This document shows, piece by piece, positions 1-5,202 of a stretch of DNA of 5,202 nucleotides; position 1 is the stretch's first letter, and every line of letters begins with the position of its first letter. The position numbers and the translations under genes are program-made. The stretch is from JADFSZ01 sp022560555 [NCBI: PVC group bacterium]. Its GTDB lineage: Bacteria > GCA-001730085 > JADFSZ01. The stretch is from the NCBI GenBank assembly GCA_022560555.1, contig JADFSZ010000126.1, positions 1 to 5,202 on the forward strand, read 5' to 3'. Under the pieces are notes generated by a model. That model was not told the origin of the DNA and ran no database searches. It saw only the letters and a list, made by a program, of their open reading frames with translations.

Positions 1-405
1 ATTGACGAGCTTCACATCAAGCCAAAAAACAACATGTCCGATCTGATTATGGTGGTTTCCAGATCTCACCCCAGCAAGGCTATAGACGCCTTCAAAGAGA
101 AAATTGGTTTCAATAAGGAGATTGCTTTTGGATCCATTGGCGGCAAAGTGATCATGATTGTGTTAGGGAAAGCTGATTTTTTTATCCATGCTAATCCCAA
201 TACAAAGGAATGGGATACATGTGCTCCTGAGGCTGTTTTGATGGGAGCCGGGGGGCAGATGTCGGATTTGAATGACTCGATTTTAGATTATAACAAAGAG
301 AATCTTTTTAACTTGAACGGAGTGGTTGCGTCGGGCGGGGGCTTTCACACGCATATTACCCGCAAGATTCAGGATGTTTTGAAGGATAGAAAAAATAGCC
401 GTTAG
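1..405 (+). CDS. cysQ: 3'(2'),5'-bisphosphate nucleotidase, CysQ/BPNT1-like (C-terminal part, 5' end outside window)
   Basis: The frame is open from base 1, so only the last 134 residues are visible. The Met codon at 34 lies inside the reading frame and is probably internal. Family knowledge: these Mg-dependent enzymes of the inositol monophosphatase superfamily remove a phosphate from 3'-phosphoadenosine 5'-phosphate, a by-product of sulfate assimilation, and act in the cytoplasm. Seen here: a VSRSH segment (about 52-72), then the superfamily's second signature WDTCAPE at 211-231, whose Asp should bind metal, followed by a Gly-rich GAGG stretch and a LDYN segment. The order SRSH, GGK, GKAD, WDTCAPE, GG, LxY, G(V/L)VAS closely follows animal BPNT1 more than E. 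coli CysQ, which has WDTAAG. The first metal-binding motif (DPLDGT type) would lie upstream and cannot be checked. The cysQ symbol is functional rather than orthology-proven; another phosphatase of the superfamily is possible. Confidence 0.82.
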   Translation: MDELHIKPKNNMSDLIMVVSRSHPSKAIDAFKEKIGFNKEIAFGSIGGKVIMIVLGKADFFIHANPNTKEWDTCAPEAVLMGAGGQMSDLNDSILDYNKENLFNLNGVVASGGGFHTHITRKIQDVLKDRKNSR

Positions 406-424
406 AATGGCTTCCCAGATTTAG

Positions 425-438
425 GTTTAAATTTAAAC
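425..438. repeat. 14-bp perfect palindrome overlapping the candidate -35
   Basis: GTTTAAATTTAAAC reads identically on both strands and lies 26 bp before the lipoprotein start, covering the proposed -35 element. It could be a binding site for a dimeric repressor or activator. No known regulator is recognised, and an AT-rich 14-mer of this kind can arise by chance. Confidence 0.35.
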
Positions 439-453
439 AATATATAGTACAAT
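426..453 (+). promoter_or_regulatory. Candidate sigma70-like promoter for the lipoprotein-resB-ccsA operon
   Basis: TTTAAA (426-431, 4 of 6 matches to the -35 consensus) is separated by 16 bp from TACAAT (448-453, 5 of 6 matches to the -10 consensus). An overlapping alternative -10 is TATAGT (443-448). Either would start transcription around 455-461, only a few bases before the ATG at 464, so the mRNA would be leaderless or nearly so. This fits the absence of any Shine-Dalgarno sequence before 464. The region is AT-rich, so chance matches are likely. Confidence 0.4.
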
Positions 454-463
454 CCTCACAGTC

Positions 464-1075
464 ATGAATGATTTCTATCCTAAATATTCCTTAGTTTTTT
501 TCTTAGGGAGTTTTTGTCTCTTTGGTTTGTCCTGTGAATCAAAAGATGTGGTCCATCATTATCGAGAAGAAATTTTTTCGGAATTTCAGCCCCTTGTATC
601 AGATTCGCATGAGGGACATAAACACCAAGAAGATTCCCAAGATACGCAATGGGTTTTGCCGAGCGGGTGGAGCGAATCCCCCGGAAGCGGGATGAGGCTT
701 GCCTCGCTTTATCCTGATCCAGCAAATCAAGATGTTCATTGCACAATCGTTCAATTGGGGCCGGAAGCCGGCAACCTGGAAGCAAATATTGTTCGGTGGT
801 TGGGGCAGTTGGGTATTACGGATCCGGATGATGAGGTCCTGAGCGCATTTCTTTCAAGGCAAAAACGGTTTCAAACAGTAGATCATCATCAGGGTGTTTT
901 AATTAATTTTGAGGAATACCTATCCGATAATGCCGAAGTCGGTATGCTTGCCGCCATGATCCGTTTCGAATCAATTATAATTTTTGTTAAATTGATGGCC
1001 CCTCCAAATGTTATAGATGCTGTTGAAGACGCCTTTTTTCAATTGTGCCAGTCATTCTCGGGCCCTTCTGCATGA
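464..1075 (+). CDS. Putative lipoprotein coupled to System II cytochrome c maturation genes; function unknown
   Basis: The protein has 203 residues. The N-terminus (about 8-23) is hydrophobic and ends in GLSC, with Cys24 as the possible lipidated residue. Gly at -3 makes this an imperfect lipobox, so a plain membrane anchor is also possible. Next come an acidic linker with a His cluster (His49, His52, His54 in HEGHKH), then a globular domain from about 62 with WxxPxGW, P.SGMRLA, an N..RWLGQLG segment (108-117) and an aromatic/hydrophobic strand near 165-178. From memory, similar domains occur in planctomycete and verrucomicrobial proteins; no enzymatic motif is visible. The start at 464 is supported because an in-frame stop lies just upstream and the hydrophobic leader follows directly. 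There is no Shine-Dalgarno sequence. The stop overlaps the resB start by 4 bp, which suggests co-translation and a role near the haem or cytochrome c machinery outside the cytoplasmic membrane. That role is inferred from context only. Confidence 0.72.
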   Translation: MNDFYPKYSLVFFLGSFCLFGLSCESKDVVHHYREEIFSEFQPLVSDSHEGHKHQEDSQDTQWVLPSGWSESPGSGMRLASLYPDPANQDVHCTIVQLGPEAGNLEANIVRWLGQLGITDPDDEVLSAFLSRQKRFQTVDHHQGVLINFEEYLSDNAEVGMLAAMIRFESIIIFVKLMAPPNVIDAVEDAFFQLCQSFSGPSA

Positions 1076-2226
1076 AAAGTATTTATCAAAAACTCTCAAA
1101 ATCCCGCGCAATTAATTTCTTGTCTTCCCTTGAATTGTCTGTCGTGTGTTTAAGTCTTTTGGCCATACTTACATTTTGGGGGACGCTCTATCAAGCAGAG
1201 TACGGCCTTTACGCGGCCCAACAGAAGTTTTTTCGTTCCTGGATTTTTATGTCCGCGGGTTTTATTCCTTTTCCGGGAACACGGCTCGTGCTGTGGGTAT
1301 TTACTGTCAATCTCATGACAAGTGTTCTTTTCAGGCAAAGTCATGCCTGGAGCAATTTTGGGATTTTATTGACTCACTATGGAATTATCCTCCTTATGAT
1401 CGGTGGGTTTGTCACGTTTCATTTTGCCAAGGAATCCCAGGTCACTTTAAAAGAGGGGGCGTCTACCAGTCTTTCCGCGGATTATATTGATTGGGAAATA
1501 TCAATTTGGCAGAGTCATAATCCCTCGAGAGATATTACAGCTGTTTGGACGGGGCCGTCTCTTGAGGGTGTATCCGTCCCGTTGCCTGAACTGGGACTCG
1601 ATTTAACTATTCAAAAATATCTTGTTAATTGTGACGCGTTTACGGCCTCTCGCTCAAACGAGAATTCTTTGAACATGAATAGCAGCGGCATTCAATCATT
1701 ACAGGAAAAAAGTCCGGATGTTGAGCCCGCAAAAAACACTCCCGGTGTTATTTTTACAGTTCTCAGTCGTGAAGGGGAAAAGAGCGACATTCTTTTGTAC
1801 TCGCAAGATCCACGTCCAACTATTGTTTCTGTCGGGGGAAAATCTTACATGTTTCAATTACGTCACCGAAGATATTCCCTTCCTCTGGGCATGCACCTTA
1901 AAGATTTTCGGATGACAAAATATCCGGGAGTCGAAAAAGCCAAAAGTTATGAGAGCACGGTTGAAATTGATACGGGACGACTAAAAAGAGATATCGTTAT
2001 ATCGATGAATGATCCTTTCAGATTTGATAATCATACGTTTTACCAGGCCTCTTATATGATTGCGTCTGATGGGAGTGAATATTCCACGTTTGCTGTGGTT
2101 CGAAATGCGGGGCGACTGATTCCCTACATAGCTATTTCACTTACTGGTTTGGGGCTCATCAATCATTTCTTGATCAAACTCATTTTAGCTATGCGCAAAA
2201 AGCGATCGAATAGAAAGAAAAAATGA
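1072..2226 (+). CDS. resB: ResB/Ccs1-like cytochrome c biogenesis protein (System II)
   Basis: The protein has 384 residues. Family knowledge: ResB (also CcsB or Ccs1) partners CcsA to move haem across the cytoplasmic membrane and attach it to CXXCH motifs of apocytochrome c. Seen here: three N-terminal membrane segments (about 15-38, 70-88, 96-117), a periplasmic domain (about 120-345), a fourth membrane segment (about 349-373) and a Lys/Arg-rich tail. The third segment reads LLTHYGIILLMIGG; His102 matches the conserved membrane histidine expected to ligate haem. LKDFRMTKYPG (276-286) and HTFYQASY (321-328) near the end of the periplasmic domain are typical of the family. It is shorter than Bacillus-type ResB and resembles the first part of CcsBA fusions. 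I chose ATG 1072 because it forms an ATGA overlap with the upstream stop; a GTG at 1045 would add nine residues without a ribosome site. Residues about 190-223 look like a poorly conserved loop. Confidence 0.85.
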   Translation: MKSIYQKLSKSRAINFLSSLELSVVCLSLLAILTFWGTLYQAEYGLYAAQQKFFRSWIFMSAGFIPFPGTRLVLWVFTVNLMTSVLFRQSHAWSNFGILLTHYGIILLMIGGFVTFHFAKESQVTLKEGASTSLSADYIDWEISIWQSHNPSRDITAVWTGPSLEGVSVPLPELGLDLTIQKYLVNCDAFTASRSNENSLNMNSSGIQSLQEKSPDVEPAKNTPGVIFTVLSREGEKSDILLYSQDPRPTIVSVGGKSYMFQLRHRRYSLPLGMHLKDFRMTKYPGVEKAKSYESTVEIDTGRLKRDIVISMNDPFRFDNHTFYQASYMIASDGSEYSTFAVVRNAGRLIPYIAISLTGLGLINHFLIKLILAMRKKRSNRKKK

Positions 2227-4118
2227 ATCAGAAACAAAAATTTATCCATGTCCTTTTCTTAACGATCTCCCTTGTTTTTACAGGGCATGCGGCTCATGGA
2301 TCCATCCATGAAAACAATGTTGATAGCGTTAATAATATGCTGGTGCTCCATGAGGGAAGAATTAAACCCATGGGATCACTTGCTCGAAATCTTCTTTTGC
2401 AATTTTCCGGCAGGACCCGTTATCAGAAGCACACCGCGCTTGAATGGTTTGTGCGGTTGATTTTGACCCCGAGCGATGCTCTTGATGACAGGGTTTTTCT
2501 GATCAATCACCCGGAAATTCCGCAAGCGCTAGGCCTTTCTTTGGATAAGCATCGTCGATACTCATTCCGTGAATTGTACGATCACATCGGTAAATTAGAA
2601 GAATTGGCCCAAATGGCTTTTGTGCTTGAAGACAAGGAACGGTCTCTCGTTGAAGCCGAAATTATGAGAGTAATGGTCAATTTAAAGGTTTTTATGGGCC
2701 TCGCCGAGTCCTTTCAATTTGCCTACCCTCATGAGGCATATAATATTGCGGACAGTGAAGTTCTTGAATTTTTAGGATTTGCATCCCATCATCATCAGCT
2801 TAATTTTCTCAAACTATTCCGCAATCGAAACAAGATGTCCTCGGTTCTTGAGGGGCTTGACGGCACTGATTCTTCGAAATGGACAAATCTCGAGAAAAGC
2901 ATCTACAAATTGTCGCAGCAAATGTTCTATGATTCTCATGATAAAAAAGATCTTCCCTTAAAGATCATACCGATTCAGGGACAGGATGAAACCCTATGGC
3001 TCTCGCCCTGGGAAGTTATACTTTTACCGCGCAGAAATGAAAAAATCGATGATGCTGTCGACCAGCTCGAAAAGATGCTCAGTTCTTATATTAATCATGA
3101 TCCTCTAGAATTTCAACTATCCGTCAGAGCTTTTAATCAATTTGTGTATGGCCAGATTCAAAAAGAGTTTCCCCTTAAGAAAATCAGGCAGGAAAATATA
3201 TATAATGCCTTAAAACCGTTTTTCTATTCAAAAGTTTTTTACGGCCTTGGGCTTCTTGTATGTTTGTTATCCTTGTTAGCTTGGGGGAGGTCTCTTGGGA
3301 AAGTTTCTCTCTCTTGTCTTTTATTAGGGAGCCTCATTCATTTAGCGGGAATTGTCCTGAGAATTCTTATTATGAGCCGGCCGCCGGTTTCAACCCTATA
3401 TGAAACCTTTGTGTTTGTTGGCTGGATGAGTGTGGTTTTGGCCTTGGCCATGGAGTTTTTTAACCGGGATAAGATCGGACTTCTGGTTGGAAACTTCGCG
3501 GGACTTGTGTTTCTCATGATCGCGGGGCGCTATGCCGCGGAAGGCGATACTCTGGTTCAGCTCGTTGCTGTTCTTAATTCGAACTTTTGGCTGGCCACTC
3601 ACGTCCTTTCAATTACGACCGGGTATGCCGGTGTTTGTGTCGCGGGAATCCTCGGTCATTTGTATTTAATAACGATTTTGGTAAATAAGAGCAAGTACAA
3701 ACAAGATAGGCTGGAAAAGATTTATCGAACTATGCTGGGTGCTTTAGGCTTTGGTTTGACGGTAACATTCATCGGAACGATGTTGGGAGGGATTTGGGCT
3801 GATCAGTCCTGGGGCCGGTTTTGGGGATGGGATCCGAAAGAAAACGGGGCTCTGTTGATCGTTTTGTGGTGTTCCATAATATTTCATGCAAAGGCCGGTG
3901 ATATTATTGGTCCCTTGGGAGTAGCTGTTGGATCGATATTTGGTATTATTGTTGTTATGATGGCTTGGTTCGGCGTGAATCTCCTGGGTGTGGGATTGCA
4001 CTCTTACGGGTTTGCGTCCGGCACGGCGATCAAGCTCGGGGCATTTACAGCTTGTGAAGTTTTATTTATGTTTGTAACATATCTCTTGGCAAGAAAACGA
4101 CTTGGAGTGAAACTTTGA
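2223..4118 (+). CDS. ccsA: CcsA-type cytochrome c synthase subunit with N-terminal periplasmic domain
   Basis: The protein has 631 residues, about twice a stand-alone CcsA. The start ATG overlaps the resB stop as ATGA. A signal peptide or anchor (about 6-20) leads into an extracytoplasmic, mostly helical domain (about 30-330) containing HEGRIKPMGSLAR (43-55), a segment type I associate with the middle region of CcsBA fusions. The CcsA core follows with about eight membrane segments (starting near 336 and ending near 622). PPVSTLYE (387-394) is the usual entry to the core. The haem-handling WWD motif is WADQSWGRFWGWDPKE (525-540, bases 3795-3842). Three conserved histidines are present: His460 (ATHV) before the motif, His555 (FHAKAG) in the next membrane segment, and His593 (LHSYGF) after it. 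In the family these provide external and membrane haem ligands. With ResB it should export haem and ligate it to apocytochromes c outside the membrane. No truncation or frameshift is apparent. Confidence 0.92.
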   Translation: MNQKQKFIHVLFLTISLVFTGHAAHGSIHENNVDSVNNMLVLHEGRIKPMGSLARNLLLQFSGRTRYQKHTALEWFVRLILTPSDALDDRVFLINHPEIPQALGLSLDKHRRYSFRELYDHIGKLEELAQMAFVLEDKERSLVEAEIMRVMVNLKVFMGLAESFQFAYPHEAYNIADSEVLEFLGFASHHHQLNFLKLFRNRNKMSSVLEGLDGTDSSKWTNLEKSIYKLSQQMFYDSHDKKDLPLKIIPIQGQDETLWLSPWEVILLPRRNEKIDDAVDQLEKMLSSYINHDPLEFQLSVRAFNQFVYGQIQKEFPLKKIRQENIYNALKPFFYSKVFYGLGLLVCLLSLLAWGRSLGKVSLSCLLLGSLIHLAGIVLRILIMSRPPVSTLYETFVFVGWMSVVLALAMEFFNRDKIGLLVGNFAGLVFLMIAGRYAAEGDTLVQLVAVLNSNFWLATHVLSITTGYAGVCVAGILGHLYLITILVNKSKYKQDRLEKIYRTMLGALGFGLTVTFIGTMLGGIWADQSWGRFWGWDPKENGALLIVLWCSIIFHAKAGDIIGPLGVAVGSIFGIIVVMMAWFGVNLLGVGLHSYGFASGTAIKLGAFTACEVLFMFVTYLLARKRLGVKL

Positions 4119-4130
4119 GTCTGAAGAATC

Positions 4131-4159
4131 TTGACGGCACCAGGGAAAATTGTTAGGAT
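4131..4159 (+). promoter_or_regulatory. Predicted sigma70-like promoter with extended -10 for the antiporter gene
   Basis: TTGACG (4131-4136, 5 of 6 matches to the -35 consensus) is followed by an exact 17-bp spacer and TAGGAT (4154-4159, 4 of 6 matches to the -10 consensus). The spacer ends in TGT, giving an extended -10 (TGn) directly before the hexamer. Transcription would begin near 4166, leaving a leader of about 30 bases before ATG 4195. It lies in the 76-bp gap after ccsA, so the antiporter is probably transcribed separately from the cytochrome operon. Confidence 0.6.
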
Positions 4160-4194
4160 GAGGGCCATTTCTTAATAAACAACAGAGACTCTTA

Positions 4195-5202
4195 ATGTTA
4201 CGAAATCTTTTTCATCAAAAAAAACTATTTACTCTGTGTCTTATGTTTCTTGGACTCATGGGGTGCGCAGTGGCTTTTGGCGCCGGCGCTTCGGATACGC
4301 ATGACGCATTACACATGGATGAAATGACGAATACGTTTTGGATGTTGGCTGTTATTTTGTTGGTCGCGAAGCTGTCTAGTTTGATCGAAAAGATAGGGCA
4401 GCCGGCTGTTCTTGGCGAGCTGATGATGGGGGTTATCTTGGGTAATCTCGTTTTTTTTGGTATTGATATTTTTGAAACGATAAAGAACAATCAATTTGTC
4501 CTTTTCTTAGCTGAAATGGGGGTTGTGGTTCTTTTATTCCAGGTAGGTTTAGAATCCACTCTCAAGGAAATGATGGGTGTGGGGGTGAAAGCTTTTTGGG
4601 TCGCGATTGTTGGAATTGTGACACCATTTACTTTGGGGGCGTTTTTTGTTGGCCCCCTATTGATGCCGGGATTATCTACCCATGCCTATCTGTTTCTCGG
4701 AGCGACGTTGACGGCGACATCTGTAGGAATTACCGCGCGTGTCTTCAAGGATTTGGGCCATCTTCACGGTCCGGAAGCACAGATTGTTTTGGGTGCAGCT
4801 GTTATTGATGATATTCTCGGGCTTATTATCTTATCGGTTGTCTCAGCCATGGTTACCATGGGATCGGTTACGGCAGGGACTGTGTCATTTATTTTTTTCA
4901 AGGCCATTGTTTTTTTGGTAGGCACTTTGATCTTTGGCTCTTTTCTTGCAAAGCCGCTTAACGATTTTTTGTCAAAGGTTCACGCGGGTCATGGAATGAA
5001 ATTTACGGTTCTTATTTCATTCTGTCTCCTGTTTTCGTTCATCGCTCATAAGTTGGGGCTCGCGCCTATCGTAGGTGCCTTTGCAGCCGGACTTGTGTTA
5101 GAGCCTAAACACTTTCAAAGTTTTGATGACCCCAAGATAGTGGAGGATCTGAAAGGGAGCATTAATGAGTTTCGCGAGCCGCATCCTCTCAAAGAGAAAG
5201 TT
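4195..5202 (+). CDS. CPA2/NapA-type Na+(K+)/H+ antiporter, N-terminal part (runs off right edge)
   Basis: The first 336 residues are visible and the frame is open at the window end. Family knowledge: these inner-membrane transporters exchange protons for Na+ or K+ to control pH and ion balance. Seen here: a signal-like hydrophobic stretch (about 11-30, with LMGC ending at residue 24 and AFGAGA after it), a short polar His/Asp segment, then repeated membrane segments from about 47. Typical landmarks are GQPAVLGELMMGVILG (68-83), LLFQVGLE (113-120), the unwound-helix segment LTATSVGITARVFKDLG (172-188), and AAVIDDILGL (201-210) with Asp205-Asp206, the ion-binding pair of electrogenic members. 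LGLAPIVGAFAAGLVLEP (287-304) follows. A loop rich in charged residues (309-336) precedes the edge. ATG 4195 keeps the leader; Met17 and Met22 are alternatives. The upstream AGAG at 4184-4187 is only a weak ribosome site. Any C-terminal regulatory domain would lie beyond the window. Confidence 0.88.
   Translation, partial: MLRNLFHQKKLFTLCLMFLGLMGCAVAFGAGASDTHDALHMDEMTNTFWMLAVILLVAKLSSLIEKIGQPAVLGELMMGVILGNLVFFGIDIFETIKNNQFVLFLAEMGVVVLLFQVGLESTLKEMMGVGVKAFWVAIVGIVTPFTLGAFFVGPLLMPGLSTHAYLFLGATLTATSVGITARVFKDLGHLHGPEAQIVLGAAVIDDILGLIILSVVSAMVTMGSVTAGTVSFIFFKAIVFLVGTLIFGSFLAKPLNDFLSKVHAGHGMKFTVLISFCLLFSFIAHKLGLAPIVGAFAAGLVLEPKHFQSFDDPKIVEDLKGSINEFREPHPLKEKV

Larger units (their letters stand above)
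464..4118 (+). other. Three-gene operon: lipoprotein - resB - ccsA
   Basis: Both junctions (1072-1075 and 2223-2226) are ATGA, where the start codon of the next gene overlaps the stop of the previous one. No Shine-Dalgarno sequence precedes 1072, and only a purine-rich stretch precedes 2223, so re-initiation by terminating ribosomes is the likely mode of translation. This would tie the amounts of the three proteins together. No hairpin with a T-run is visible after 4118, so the 3' end of the transcript cannot be placed. Confidence 0.75.

Noticed and set aside
34-405. ATG 34 as the true start of a small 123-residue protein
   Set aside because: The frame is open to the window edge, and the visible homology corresponds to the C-terminal part of a larger phosphatase.
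397-412. AGCC...GGCT hairpin at the end of the nucleotidase gene as a terminator
   Set aside because: The stem is only 4 bp with an 8-base loop and no T-run follows.
480-785. Antisense open frame of about 100 codons opposite the lipoprotein gene
   Set aside because: The sense frame has a signal-like leader and recognisable domain pattern and fits the operon; the antisense product has no recognisable motif or start context.
1146-1490. Second + strand open frame inside resB
   Set aside because: It is out of frame with the clear ResB membrane segments and has no start context or recognisable domain.
3744-4001. Antisense open frame opposite the WWD region of ccsA
   Set aside because: It lies opposite the most conserved part of CcsA, so its openness follows from the sense codons; the product is low-complexity and polar.
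4117-4191. Inverted hexamers GAGTCT (4117-4122) and AGACTC (4186-4191) flanking the ccsA-antiporter gap
   Set aside because: Six-bp arms 63 bp apart are expected by chance; no T-run or extended pairing supports a terminator or element end.
4215-4494. Two overlapping antisense open frames opposite the antiporter start
   Set aside because: The sense frame encodes clear antiporter motifs; the antisense frames have no supporting features.
4596-4921. Two short + strand open frames inside the antiporter gene
   Set aside because: They overlap the conserved antiporter core in another frame and are short shadows of it.
1-5202. Defence system, mobile element, CRISPR array or RNA gene
   Set aside because: No direct-repeat array, transposase, integrase, tRNA-like cloverleaf or rRNA segment was seen; the window is densely packed with housekeeping-type genes on one strand.

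Overview
The window is a bacterial chromosomal segment of moderate, slightly AT-leaning composition. All genes lie on the + strand. There are five genes: three complete and one cut off at each edge. The organism is probably Gram-negative, since it has a predicted lipoprotein, a periplasmic haem-handling complex and System II cytochrome c maturation. The lipoprotein carries a GW...P...MR.A...N..RW..Q.G pattern, and CcsA has a long N-terminal extracytoplasmic domain. From memory, both recall proteins of the Planctomycetes-Verrucomicrobia (PVC) group. I treat this as a tentative lineage hint only.

Layout. Bases 1-405 hold the C-terminal part of a CysQ/BPNT1-like 3'(2'),5'-bisphosphate nucleotidase of the inositol monophosphatase superfamily. 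A 58-bp AT-rich gap follows, with a candidate promoter and a 14-bp perfect palindrome but almost no room for a 5' leader. Bases 464-4118 form a tight three-gene operon in which both junctions are 4-bp ATGA overlaps: a small putative lipoprotein, a ResB/Ccs1-type protein, and a 631-residue CcsA with a signal peptide and a periplasmic domain of about 300 residues. A 76-bp gap contains a good sigma70-like promoter (TTGACG, 17-bp spacer, extended -10 TGtTAGGAT). From 4195 to the right edge runs the first 336 residues of a CPA2/NapA-type cation:proton antiporter with the Asp-Asp ion-binding motif and a signal-like N-terminus.

How the genes work together. ResB and CcsA would form the haem exporter and cytochrome c synthase of System II. 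ResB's conserved membrane histidine and CcsA's three conserved histidines around the WWD motif are all present. The lipoprotein is translationally coupled upstream of them and is a candidate accessory factor. The flanking nucleotidase and antiporter appear functionally unrelated to cytochrome c maturation.

I saw no RNA genes, CRISPR array, mobile element or defence system, and no gene-free stretch longer than 80 bp. The most interesting item is the coupled lipoprotein-ResB-CcsA unit, which resembles a CcsBA fusion split into two genes plus an uncharacterised partner.
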